From the NCBI GenBank assembly GCA_963747985.1, contig CAVVHG010000012.1:372001-436000 (forward strand): a stretch of 64,000 nucleotides of DNA. Direction: 5' to 3'. The translations under genes and the position numbers were made by a program. Source of the stretch: JACADW01 sp963747985 (GTDB lineage: Bacteria > Acidobacteriota > UBA6911). The notes under the pieces were generated by a model. It saw nothing but the letters and a program-made list of their open reading frames with translations, ran no database searches and was not told the origin of the DNA. The stretch's first letter is position 1; each line of letters starts with the position of its first letter. Shown in pieces: positions 52,506 to 62,888 of this stretch.

Positions 52506-53857
52506 ATGGAGTGGGTTGAAGCGAAGCCGGTTGTCGCCGATACCCCAACCGAAAACAGCAGTCGGAGTTATCAAGCCACCTCAATTCAGCCGATGGCGGA
52601 CGGTCGATACCCGCGAGTCCTGATAGTCAGCCCGCACGTGCTCAACCCCATGGAAGGTGGGGGTGTCCTGATGGCCAACCTGTTCGCAGGCTGGCCAAGG
52701 GAGTTGCTTGCAGACATCTACTCCCAGCGCACTTATCCGCCAAACCCGGCGATCTGTTCCAACTACTACCGCCTCTACCCCCGCATTTCGACAAATCCCG
52801 CAGAGTGGCTCAGAAGATCCTTTGACTACGCGCGAGGCCGCAACGAGTCGCTGGACGGCATTACGTCGTTCCGGATGACCCACGCCCTGCGATCGTGGAT
52901 CGAGGGCTTCAAACCAGAGCTCATCTACAGTCACCTCGGCCCTTTATGGCTGGCAAGACTCACAAACCAGATCGTAGAGCGGTTCGGTGTGCCGCTCGCC
53001 GTTCACATCCTCGACGACTACATCGTCGACTGGCCGATAATGGGCCACAGCTTGCGCCGCGTCGGGCTATTTCCCGTTTCAGGCTTGCTGAACAGGCTTA
53101 ACCGGCGCGAGTTTCTTGCGAGCTTGCCACGGCGCAGCTGCGAATCGTAATGTCCGACTACATGCAAGCGGAGTATTCGAGACGATACGGGTACGACTTC
53201 CGCGTCTTCACAAATGGGGTCGACCCAGCCGAGTGGCCAGACAGTCCAATCGATGTCAGAAGCACCGATCAGCCCTTCAGGCTTTTGTACATAGGTTCTG
53301 TTTCAGCGAACACAAATCTAACCAGCCTTCAGGACTTCTGTGACCTGGCGTCCGCCCTGGGAAGAGCCGGAGAACGGATCCAGCTAACCATCGCAGGCTC
53401 CGTAGATCAGGCTTTCGCGGCCAGCCTTGTCCAGCCCCCCACACGTCGTCTCGAATCAAGCATTCCGCATCAGAAAATGCAGGAGCGCCTCAGAGAAACG
53501 GATCTCTTAGTTCTTCCATTCAACTTCGATCGCGGTTCGCACCGCTTCATACGTTACTCGTGGCCCACAAAGTTACCCGAATACATGATTTCGGGACGTC
53601 CCGTCCTGATGTACGGCCCATCGGATACCGCATTCGGACAGTACGCAGTGCGGGAGAAGTGGGCATACTTCGTTGGGACACGAGACTTGGTTGCCCTGCG
53701 AACCAGCGTATTGCATCTAATGCGAGATCGGGACCTCCGAGAGGGGCTCGCGAGGGTCGCCCGAAATCTTGCCATCCGACACCACAACATAAATACAATA
53801 CGCGGGGAGTTCCAGTCTGCCCTGTGTAGACTGAGCAGAAGTAGATGCGTGGACTAA
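52506..53857 (+). CDS. glycosyltransferase (GT4-like), one frameshift
   Basis: Two frames make one ~445-residue protein. The first (52506 to about 53110) has VLIVSPHVLNPMEGGGVLMANLF, an N-terminal Rossmann segment of GT-B enzymes, and FKPELIYSHLGPLWLARL. The second (about 53115-53857) continues LATAQLRIVMSDYMQAEYSRRYG, FRLLYIGSVSANTN, and LRETDLLVLPFNFDRGSHRF...LPEYMISGRPVLMYGP, the C-terminal donor-binding part. The break lies between 53105 and 53125. It overlaps the flippase start by 13 bases. It would add a sugar to the lipid-linked repeat unit; donor and acceptor are unknown. Confidence 0.8.
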
Positions 53858-55311
53858 CGCTGCGTCGCGATGTGTTCATAAACGTCTTCTTCGCCGGCGT
53901 CAAGACGCTCGCGGTTGTGGTTCTGGTTTCGATAGCCGCTCGCCTTTTCTCTCCGGTCCAACTTGGGCTCTTTCTACTAGCGCGACGGTTCAGCAATACC
54001 GGAGCAAACCTAGTCCAGCTGGGTGCCGCTCAAACCCTTATGCGTTATTCGGCGCTGCTCGCAGATGAACCCGCAAGAAAGACAGGGGTACGTCGGCTTC
54101 GCCCTTGGGGCGTGGCTGGTGCTTGCAATAATCGGTGGAACCGCATTTGTGCTCGTCCCGAAGTCCCTTGTCGAGTGGGTCTTCCCCGGCGCCGGTGGAG
54201 ATGCCCGAACTCTTGCAGTGTGGGCCGGACTACTCCTGATATCGACCGTCTTGGACTTCCTCGTCCGATCAGTGTTGATCGCGGAGCGCCGGATGATAGC
54301 TGCGAACGCGGTAGAGCTCATGAATGGAAGCGGCTTTCTGATCCTGGCCCTCACGTTGAGTGACCATCCCACCCCCATCGGATCGCTGCGTGCTCAAGCG
54401 TTCGGGATTTGCGCCCTCTGCGCGCTGACGATCACCGCAGCCGGAATGGTGGCCTCTCGAGAGCGATGGCCAGATCGGAGCGTCTGGCGGGAGATTGCCC
54501 GTACCTATGCAGTTTACGGATTCCCGCGAGGCCTCATGACGTTCATGGACATGGGCCTGTTGCTGATCGGCCCTTGGATGCTGCGTTCGGACGCTGTTGA
54601 GGCAGGATATGTCATCATTGCACTGTCGGTCACCCAGGTGCTAACGGCGGCAATTAATCCGGTGGGTCAGGTAGCCTTGGTCGTATCGGCGCGCTACCAA
54701 GGCGCCAAGAATACCAAAGCGATCAGGGAAGGAGTAGCGCTTCTGGCGGGCGCCATTGTATCTGTCGTACTACTGATAACTGCGTTCCTCGTTCCGTGGA
54801 ATGAGACCCTCGTTGCGCTGTGGCTCGGCGACGCGGTTCTCGCGCGAGGCGTTTCGCACAGGTGTCGTTCCTATTATGGGGTACACTGCCACTTGCCGTG
54901 TTCTGCGGACTCAAAGGAATAATCGAAGCATGTTGGGTCCAACCCCTGAATCTGTACAGCCTCGTCGTCGGATACGCCATGTTCTTTCTCCTTGACGGAC
55001 TGCTGTCGGCACGAATCGGCGACGCTAACGGCGCCGGGTTATCGTTGGTAGGAGCGTTTTGGGCTATCGGGATCGCGACACTGATTTGGTTGAGACACGA
55101 CCTCCCTCCGTTGCGTTACTTCGGATTCGCTAGGCTCGGCGCAATGCTCGTGGCGGTTGCTGGCATCGCATACGGCACTTCCGCATTCGGCGGGGTGCTT
55201 GCCCTTGTGAGCGCCCTGCTGTTATGCAGTGCCACTGTGGTGTTGGCGGTGCGATTCCTGCCTACTCCCTTTGCCGAGGACTGCCGGAGACTCCTGTGGT
55301 CATCCACGTAA
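53845..55311 (+). CDS. polysaccharide flippase (Wzx/MATE-like), two frameshifts
   Basis: Three overlapping frames give one ~485-residue membrane protein. Part 1 (53845-~54070): DVFINVFFAGVKTLAVVVLVSIAARLFSPVQLGLF, the usual first helices. Part 2 (~54065-54855): GYVGFALGAWLVLAIIGGTAFVL, ERRMIAANAVELMNGSGF and YAVYGFPRGLMTFMDMGLLLIGPWML. Part 3 (~54855-55311): FAQVSFLLWGTLPLAVFCGLKGIIEACWV to the end. The breaks are single-base shifts near 54070 and 54855. It would flip undecaprenol-linked repeat units across the inner membrane. It overlaps the next membrane gene by 16 bases. Confidence 0.8.
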
Positions 55312-55562
55312 AGCAAGTCAGTGACGCAGCGGCAGCAGGGCCGATTTCGCGCGGCGCACGGAAGGCGATGCTGGACCTCGTTGTCCTGTGCCTCGCAGTG
55401 CCGGTCACGATAGGGCGTGTCTTCGGCGACATCGAAATCCCACTTTCAGAAGTCGTGGTGCTCACGGCATACTGTTTATTCGTCAGTCCCATGACACGGG
55501 AGAAGGGCCTGCTGACGGTGGCCATCGCGGCGTCCATATTAGTGCTTTTCGGCGACCGTTGA
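55296..55562 (+). CDS. O-antigen polymerase/ligase-like membrane protein, N-terminal part
   Basis: GTG at 55296 with GGAGA upstream begins an 88-codon frame: a short cytoplasmic start, then hydrophobic stretches (MLDLVVLCLAVPVTIG, EVVVLTAYCLFVSPM, GLLTVAIAASILVLFG). This is the pattern of Wzy/WaaL-type proteins, whose first helices are separated by short loops. The frame stops at 55562 by frameshift; the next plausible segment, in the +1 frame, reads PPLLFLSAYFYGLVGN. Function is inferred from membrane character and position between flippase and CapE. Confidence 0.5.
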   Translation: MVIHVKQVSDAAAAGPISRGARKAMLDLVVLCLAVPVTIGRVFGDIEIPLSEVVVLTAYCLFVSPMTREKGLLTVAIAASILVLFGDR

Positions 55563-56946
55563 GGTCATGGGTTTGTACAGAGAGGTCCGGCCGCCGCTCC
55601 TGTTTCTGTCAGCGTATTTCTACGGTTTAGTGGGCAATGCTGTTTTTCGCTCCGTTTGGCAGGGCTCGACTTGAGAAGATGACCTGTACCTGCGGCAATT
55701 CGTCAGTTCGACGCCTTTTTGCCGTGGATTCCGTGGCACTGCTATTGTGGCAGTTTCTAGTGACGCCCTCGATCGTCAGCATCGTGCGAAGCCGGTTCGG
55801 AGCACCTCGTGCACAGGGTCGAGCGACATTTTCCGGAACTTTCCTACATCGAGCTACGCATTGATCACGGTCGTTGCTACGGATGCCGTTTTCGCCCTAT
55901 GGCAGGCCATCGCCTTTCGCTGTTTACCAGCGGTTCCGATGCAGGTTTCTTCGGTTGAGGCGCGATTTCTCATTGGTAATCGTCCCGGTTTTGCGGCACT
56001 CGCCGTACTCATGTCGGTTCCTCTTTTCTGTCGTTTTACTCTTTGATGAATGGCTCAGGGGTGATGAGTGTTCTGGGTTGCGACGACGGCCTTTAATACG
56101 GTTATTATGGCGTGGTTTCTGACCGTGCTGAACATGAGTGGCCCGTGCTGATCTTTTACACGGGAGTAGTCCTCGACGCTGTTGGTTTACGCTGCGGCGA
56201 AAGCCTCATCTGAGGGCGGCGATCTGGGCAATCTTGCTGATGGGGGTTTATCTGTTGATTCGACGTTTCTGTTCCGTTGGCCGCTCAAATTAGGTGCCAT
56301 TGCTATACCTCCTGCCCCTACTCCGCCATTAAGTCGGCCCGGGCACCGAGGCGATCAGCACGGCCGGCTGAGCGATGGAACCGCGGCAATCGCGCGCCTG
56401 GCAGAAGTCCATTGACGGAAGCGCTCCGCGGTTGCGATCCGCAGTGACAGAATGGCAACAATTTGACCCTTACTACTACGAGGTGTTTACGTACCGAAGG
56501 AGCTCTGCGGCGGAGTTATGGAAAGGCCAGGGATGGTCCGCCTTTCGTCCGCAGCCGTTTTCTATTTCGCATTCCTGTACCGCTGCCTTCGCAACCTGAA
56601 CCGGCTCCGGAAAACTCTCGCAGCACGCCGGCGGTGACCTGGGCTTTTTGCCATCGTCTTGTCCTATGCGCTAGGCTTTTGCATGACTTGGGACGTGCTC
56701 TTGGTCCGCTTACCGGGTCACTGGTCATGTTCCTCCTTGGGGCGACGACAAAATCGTATTATCTTTTGAGATTGAGAGGTGCCGGGCCGTCCCGGTCGGC
56801 CGTCAGCAACGACAGGCCAGAGCAGTAGCGAGGAGCCGAGTGGGACGGCGCGTGGGAGGGTGGGTTTAATGTCGCCCTCCACGCCCACAACATGATGCTC
56901 AAACAGCGCCTCAGTCAGTGATCCGAGCGCAATATACTTGCTGAAC
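55563..56946. other. frameshift-ridden remainder of the O-antigen polymerase-like gene
   Basis: No frame stays open for more than about 120 codons, but membrane-like segments appear in successive plus-strand frames: PPLLFLSAYFYGLVGN near 55605, NRPGFAALAVLMSVPLF near 55990, and AIWAILLMGVYLLIRRF near 56235. A polymerase of 400-500 residues with several indels would fill this space. The last 350 bases (about 56600-56946) show nothing recognisable, and CapE starts at 56947. Confidence 0.4.
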
Positions 56947-57971
56947 ATGTTCAACGACATCAAGACTCCTGATCACCGGCGGCACGGGCACTTTTGGCAA
57001 CGCCGTCCTGAGCCGTTTTCTGCGCACCGAGATCGGCGAGATCCGCATCTTCTCGCGCGACGAGAAGAAGCAGGATGACATGCGTCGACGCTGGGCGGAT
57101 CCGCGGATCAAGTTTTACATCGGGGATGTGCGCAATGAGCAGAGCCTGAAGGACGCCATGGCCGGGGTGGATTTTGTATTCCACGCCGCGGCGCTGAAGC
57201 AGGTCCCGTCGTGCGAGTTCTTCCCGATCGAGGCGGTCCGCACGAACTCACTCGGCGCTGAAAACGTGCTCAATGCGGCAATCGCGGCCGGCGTCAAACG
57301 CGTCATCGTGCTTTCCACCGACAAGGCGGTCTACCCGATCAACGCGATGGGCATCTCCAAGGCGATGATGGAGAAACTCGCCGTGGCCAAGTCCCGGGTC
57401 GCGGGTCAACAGTACCGTCATCTGCTGCACCCGGTACGGCAACGTCATGGCCAGCCGCGGCTCGGTGGTGCCGCTGTTCATACGGCAGATCCAGGCCGGC
57501 CAGCCGCTCACCGTTACGGACCCGCAGATGACGCGGTTCATGATGTCGATCGACGGCGCCGTGGACTTGGTGCTGTGGGCCTTCGAGCACGGCAATCCCG
57601 GCGACATCTTCGTGCAGAAGGCGCCGGCCGCCACGATCGAGACGCTGGCCCAGGCGATCAGGCAGGTGTTCAAGGCCGACAACCCCATCCAGGTCATCGG
57701 CACCCGGCACGGCGAAAAGCTGTACGAGACGCTGCTGACCCGCGAGGAGATGGCCGTCGCCGAGGACATGGGCGATTACTACCGCGTGGCGGCCGACAAC
57801 CGAGACCTCAACTACGGGCTGTATTTCGACACAGGGTGCCGCGAGGTCTCGGTGAAGGACGACTACAACAGCCACAACACCAGGAGGTTGTCAGTCGACG
57901 AGATGGCGGAGATGCTGCTGCATCTCGACATCGTGCAGCGCGCTCTCGGCGGCGAGAAGCCTGAGGCATAG
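56947..57971 (+). CDS. capE: UDP-GlcNAc 4,6-dehydratase/5-epimerase (CapE/FnlA), two frameshifts
   Basis: About 340 residues in joined frames. ATG TTC AAC GAC at 56947, shift near 56965, then LLITGGTGTFGNAVLSRFL (NAD-binding), IRIFSRDEKKQDDMRRRW, FYIGDVRNEQSL, HAAALKQVPSCEFFPIEAVRTNS, and VLSTDKAVYPINAMGISKAMMEKL. After a second shift near 57405: STVICCTRYGNVMASRGSVVPLF and GTRHGEKLYETLLTREEM. These are the marks of the inverting dehydratases (FlaA1/CapE group) that start UDP-L-FucNAc synthesis. CapF and CapG follow, which makes this pathway assignment strong. Confidence 0.85.
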
Positions 57972-58033
57972 CAGGAACGCGGGGCCGGCGCTCCGCGCGG
58001 AGAACATGGACGCCTGAGAACAAGGAGCGAGTA

Positions 58034-59168
58034 GTGAAGGTACTGGTTACGGGCGCTGAGGGTTTCATCGGCAAGAACCTCGTAGTCGCCTTGCGGCGCG
58101 CCGGGGTTGAGGTCGCGGAGATCGACGTCGACTCCCCGCCGCACGCGCTGATCGACGGCGTGCAGTGGTGCGGGCGTGGTCTTTCACCTGGCCGGTGTCA
58201 ACCGCCCCGAACACGAGGACGAGTTCCACGCCGGCAACGTCAGATCCCTGGAAACACTGCTCGCCGCCTGCGACCAGGTAGCCGGGCTTGCTCGAGACGT
58301 GGCGCGGCCGCTGATCGTGCTATCGTCTTCGGCCCAGGCGGAATCTGACAACCCATATGGTCGCTCCAAGCTGGCCGCTGAGCAGGTTGCTTGAGGCGCA
58401 TTCGCCATCGGACCGGTGGGCCGGTTGTGATCTATCGCCTGCCCGGCGTTTTCGGCAAGTGGTGCCGGCCCAACTACAACTCGGTGGTGGCCACGTTCTG
58501 CCACAACATCGCGCGCAGCCTGCCGATCACGATCTCCAACCCGTCCCGCGTCGTCGAGCTGGTTCATATCGACGATGTCGTGGTGCAGTTCATGACCCAT
58601 CTCGAAGCCAGACGCGACGGTGTGACGCGCGGCGAGGTTCGGCCCACCTTCACCACCAGCCTGGGTGAGCTGGCCGAGCGGATACGGGGCTTTCGCGCAA
58701 TGCGCGACACGCTCGAGGTGGCAGACGCAAGCGATCCGTTCACCCGCCGGTTGCTCGGCACCTACACCTCTTACCTGCCGCCCGGCGATCTGGCCTACCC
58801 GCTCCAGCAGCGCCGCGATGCTCGAGGCACCCTGGCGGAGCTGCTCAAGTCACCGCACTTCGGGCAGATGTTCGTGTCGCGGACCCACCCCGGCGTCACG
58901 CGGGGCAACCACTACCACGATCTCAAAGTCGAAAAGTTTTGCGTGCTCGAAGGCGACGCCGTGATCCGCTTTCGACCGATCCTGGGGAATGAGGTCACCG
59001 AGCATCGAGTCTCGGGGACGGACTTTAAGGTCGTGGATATTCCGCCCGGAATGACTCACAGCATCGAAAACGTGGGGAGCACCGAGATGATCGTGCTTGT
59101 TCTGGGCTTCCGAGATTCTCGACCGGAACCGCCCCGATACCTACTTCAGCGAGGTTCTTCATGGCTAG
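58034..59168 (+). CDS. capF: CapF/FnlB-like SDR reductase with C-terminal cupin, about three frameshifts
   Basis: About 375 residues. GTG start: KVLVTGAEGFIGKNLVVAL, then a shift near 58170 into VVFHLAGVNRPEHEDEFHAGN and NPYGRSKLAAEQV, a shift near 58390 into TGGPVVIYRLPGVFGKWCRPNYNSVVATFCHN, VHIDDVVVQFM, then the cupin domain (FVSRTHPGVTRGNHYHDLKVEKFCVLEGDA). A last shift near 59100 gives WASEILDRNRPDTYFSEV and the TAG at 59166. CapF epimerises and reduces the CapE product toward UDP-6-deoxy-L-talose N-acetyl. It overlaps the next gene by 8 bases. Confidence 0.83.
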
Positions 59169-60293
59169 GCTTAAGGTGATGACCGTCGTCGGCACCAGAC
59201 CGGAGATCATCCGCCTGTCGCGGGTGATGGCGGCACTCGATCGGCACACCGACCACGTCCTCGTTCACACCGGGCAGAACTATGACTACGAGCTGAACCA
59301 GGTGTTCTTTGACGATCTTGAGCTGCGCCCACCTGACCATTACCTCGGTGCGGCCGGTCAGAACGGCGGCTGAGACGATCGGCCAGGTGATCATCGCGGT
59401 CGACCGACTGTTGGGTGAGGTCAAGCCGGAGGCGGTGCTGATCCTCGGCGACACCAATTCGTGCCTCGCGGCGATCCCAGCCAAACGGCGCCGAATCCCG
59501 GTCTTCCACATGGAAGCGGGCAACCGCTGTTTCGACATGCGAGTGCCGGAGGAGATCAATCGCCGCATCGTCGACCACGTCGCCGACATCAACATGCCCT
59601 ATAGCGCGATTTCGCGGGACTATCTACTCCGCGAGGGGCTACCTCCGGACCGGGTGATCACGACGGGCAGCCCGATGTTCGAGGTGCTTCACCATGCGAT
59701 GCCGAAGATCGAGCGGTCGGACGTCCTGGCGCGGCTGGGACTCGAGCCCGACGGCTACTTCCTCGTGAGCTGCCACAGGGAGGAAAATGTCGAGTCTGAG
59801 CGGAACTTCGCCGGCCTGGTCGCGGTCCTGAAGCAACCTCGCAAGTGGCGTTGGAAAGCGGGTGATCGTGACGACGCACCCCCGCACGCGGCTACGCATG
59901 GAGGCCGAAGGCGTGGTATTGGATCCGCTCGTCGAGTTGCACAAGCCGTTCGGTTTGACCGACTACGTGGCTCTCGAGCTCCACGCGGTGGCAACGCTTT
60001 CCGACAGCGGGACGATTGCGGAGGAAGCGTCGATTCTCAACCTGCGCGCTCTAAACATCCGCGAGGCCCATGAGCGGCCGGAGGGGATGGAAGAGGCGGC
60101 GGTGATGATGACGGGCCTGGAATGGAGCAGGGTGCAGCAGGGCCTTGAGATCCTGGCCAGCCAGCCGAATGGGGCCGAGCGAGCGCTTCGGCTGGTTCGG
60201 GACTACGACGTGCCGAACGTGTCGGAAAAGGTGGTGCGGATCATCTTGAGCTACACGGACTACGTCCGACGGGTAGTGTGGCGGGAGCAGTAG
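59161..60293 (+). CDS. capG: UDP-N-acetylglucosamine 2-epimerase family (CapG/FnlC), two frameshifts
   Basis: About 375 residues. ATG at 59161: KVMTVVGTRPEIIRLSRVMAAL, HVLVHTGQNYDYELNQVFFDDL. Shift near 59365 (an extra base in a GGCGG run), then AAETIGQVIIAVDRLLGEVKPEAVLILGDTNSCLAAI, FHMEAGNRCFDMRVPEEINRRIVDH, and SCHREENVESERNF. Shift near 59850, then VIVTTHPRTRLRMEAEG, LSDSGTIAEEASIL. WecB-fold enzyme catalysing the last C2 epimerisation to UDP-L-FucNAc. Follows CapF, completing the CapE-CapF-CapG set. Confidence 0.85.
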
Positions 60294-60329
60294 CGCGGGG
60301 GATCGGGCGGCTTCTGTCGCGAGATCTCC

Positions 60330-61562
60330 ATGAAGATCCTGTTCTTGACCCAGTGGTTCGATCCGGAGCCGACGTTCAAGGGACTCGCCTTCGCCAAGGC
60401 GCTCGTAGCGACGGGGCCACGAGGTCGAGGTCCTGACTGGGTTTCCCAACTACCCGGGTGGGCGGCTATACCCCGGATACAGCATCAAACTCCGGCAGCG
60501 CGAGTCGATGGAGGGGGTTCCGCGTCACGCGCGTCGCGCTCTATCCGAGCCATGACAGCTCGGCGATCGGGCGCGTGGCCAACTACGTGAGCTTTGCGCT
60601 GTACTGCCGCCACAGTAGGGGCGTTCTCGATCCAGCGGCCAGACGTAGCCTACGTCTATCATCCGCCCGCTACCGATCGCGTTCCCCGCCATAGTGCTCA
60701 AGGCGATCCGTAGAGTGCCGTTCGTGCTCGACATCCAGGACCTCTGGCCGGACACCCTGGCAGCCACCGGAATGGTAGCAAGCAGGCGTGTTCTTGGCGC
60801 CGTGAACGTGTGGTGCCGTCTTGCCTATCGATCGGCGGCCGGGATAGCAGTGCTCTCACCGGGGTTCAAGCAGGTCTCTGGTCGAGCGCGGGGTGCCGGC
60901 GGAGAAAATCGAAGTGATATACAACTGGTGCAATGAGAGCTGCAATCACGCAAGTACAGTCCGACGCACCTATCCTGAAGGAAGCGGGACTCGAGGGGCG
61001 GTTCAATGTCGTGTTCGCCGGGACAATGGGTCGCGCGCAGGCACTGTCTTCGGTGCTCCACGCGGCCAGGATGGTAGCGCAAAAGGCACCGAGAGTCCAA
61101 TTCGTCTTGGTTGGTGGCGGCGTCGATGCCGCAGCGCTCAAGGCGGAAGCCGCTGAGATGGCGCTGCACAACGTGAGGTTCCTACCTGTGAGGCCGGCTG
61201 CCGAGATAGGGCCGCTGCTGGCGGCTGCGGATGTCTTGCTCGTTCATCTGCGTGACGACCCGTTGTTCTCGATCACGATCCCATCCAAGACCCAGGCATA
61301 CATGGCTGCGGGGCGGCCCATCCTGATGGCGGTGCGCGGCGATGCTGCCGCCATGGTCAAGAGGCCGGTGCGGGCGTGTGCGTGAGTCCGGAGGATCCTG
61401 GCGCGCTCGCCGCCGCCGTCTGTGAGCTGTCGAGCCGTGCGCCCGAAGAACTCGCCGCCATGGGTGAACGTGGGCGAGCGCTACTACTTGAAGTACCTCT
61501 CCCTTTCTGCTGGCGTGGATAAGTTCGAGGCGCTGTTCCGCCGGGCAGTTCTGGCGGCCTAG
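60330..61562 (+). CDS. wbuB: glycosyltransferase (WbuB-like, GT4), several frameshifts
   Basis: About 405 residues assembled from six or more frame segments: KILFLTQWFDPEPTFKGLAFAKAL; VEVLTGFPNYPGGRLYPGY; VTRVALYPSHDSSAIGRVANYVSFAL; VLKAIRRVPFVLDIQDLWPDTLAATGM; FNVVFAGTMGRAQALSSVL; ADVLLVHLRDDPLFSITIPSKTQAYMAAGRPILMAV; and FEALFRRAVLAA with TAG at 61560. The FVLDIQDLWPDTL and SITIPSKTQAYMA patterns match WbuB-type transferases that use UDP-L-FucNAc. Its place right after CapG fits that donor; this is inference. Confidence 0.78.
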
Positions 61563-61573
61563 AATCCCGGGTA

Positions 61574-62220
61574 TGGGACACCGGTATCGCCGCTGGGGCA
61601 AGCGGACTTGGATGTCTAGTGGCGGCCGCAGCACTGCTGGTCTCTTCCCCGTGATCGCGGGCTGGTAGCGTTCGGTGCGAATGCTTCTCGGAGCTCCGGT
61701 CCTCTTCCGCCAGCAGCGGCCCGGCCTGCGCGGCCAGCCCGTTCACGCTGCTGAAGTTCCGGACGATGAGAGACGCCAGTGACGCCAACGGTATCCCGCT
61801 GCCGGATGCCCGACGCCTGACCTCTTTCGGCCGCTTCCTCCGCGGCACCAGCCTCGACGAACTGCCGGAACTGTGGAATGTCCTGCGCGGCGACATGAGC
61901 CTGGTCGGGCCGCGGCCGCTCCTGATGCAGTACCTGGGGCTGTACTCACCGGAACAGGCCCGCCGGCACGAAGTCCGCCCGGCATCACCGGCTTGGCCCA
62001 GGTCAACGGCCGCAATGCGCTCACCTGGGAACAGAAATTTGACTTGGACGTTTGGTATGTCGATCATCTGTCCTTTTGGCTCGACCTGAAGATTGTCGCG
62101 ATGACGCTCTGGAAGATCCTTTCGCGAGAGGGTATCTCCGAGCCGGGGCAGGCCACGATGGAAGAATTCCATGGCTCCGATGCCGGAAGTGAGAGGCTCC
62201 CCGCGAGCTCTGAGGTCGAT
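61574..62220 (+). CDS. initiating sugar transferase (PglC/WcaJ-type phosphoglycosyltransferase), several frameshifts
   Basis: About 200 residues over several frames. YRRWGKR, then VAAAALLVSSPVIAGLVA (membrane helix), LFRQQRPGL, TLLKFRTMRDASDANG, GRFLRGTSLDELPELWNVLRGDMSLVGPRPL, PGITGLAQVNGRNALTWEQKFDLDVWYVDHLSFWLDLKI. These are the classical bacterial sugar transferase motifs (KFRTM, DELPQ-like, GxMSLVGPRP). It transfers the first sugar phosphate to undecaprenyl phosphate. In this sequence no stop separates it from the acetyltransferase; the usual end (ATMEEFHG) is at about 62175, so a lost stop by indel is likely. Confidence 0.8.
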
Positions 62221-62846
62221 ATGCGTCTGTTGGTTCTTGGTGCAGGCGGCCACGGGCAGGTAGTGGCCGACATTCTGCTGCGCATGGTGACGCCGGGATG
62301 GGGATCTGAGCGTGCAGGGTATCTGGATGACAACCCGGCGACTGCTGGCAACGCTTCCTCGGCCTCCCGTTCTGGGCTGCCTGGCCGACCGGACCGCTTG
62401 CCGCATGACGCAGTAATCGTGGCCGTGGGAGACAACTACACGCGCCAACAGCTGGCCTCGGTTGGCATCACAAGGCGAGCGTTTCGCCGTTGCCTGTCAT
62501 CCCCGGGCCGTGATCGCGCCCGATGTTTCGATCGGCCCGGGGACTATGATCTGCGGCGGTGTCGTGATAAACCCTGGTACCGTGATCGGCGCGCATGCCA
62601 TTCTCAATACCGGGTGCACGGTAGATCACCACAACCGGATCGGCGACTACGCCCACATCGCGCCCGGCGTCCATCTTGGCGGTGATGTGCGGATCGGCGC
62701 GGTGCCTTGGTGGGCATCGGGCCACGGTAATGCCCCAGAGTTCGGTTGGCGACTGGGCAGTGATCGGTGCTGGGGCCGTAGTGACCAGAGATATCCTTCC
62801 CAGCGTGATTGCATTGGGGATGCCCGCACGCCCCGTGTCCGCTGAA
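62221..62846 (+). CDS. sugar O/N-acetyltransferase (PglD-like, left-handed beta-helix), several frameshifts
   Basis: About 210 residues. MRLLVLGAGGHGQVVADIL begins the N-terminal Rossmann-like part, as in PglD/NeuD enzymes; DAVIVAVGDNYTRQQL follows. The hexapeptide-repeat helix includes HPRAVIAPDVSIGPGTMICGG, TVIGAHAILNTGCTVDHHNRIGDYAHIAPGV, and GDWAVIGAGAVVTRDI. At least three single-base shifts (about 62355, 62460 and 62700) break it. The exact stop is uncertain (62845-62888). It sits between sugar transferase and aminotransferase, the usual setting for an acetylated amino-sugar pathway. Confidence 0.78.
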
Positions 62847-62888
62847 TCCCGGCGGTGGCCGTCACGCGCGAGCGCTGACGGAGCCCAT

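Noticed and set aside
61873..62685. In-frame fusion of sugar transferase and acetyltransferase
   Set aside because: The sugar transferase reaches its usual C-terminus about 40 bases before a normal acetyltransferase start; in a region full of indels a lost stop is likelier than a real fusion.
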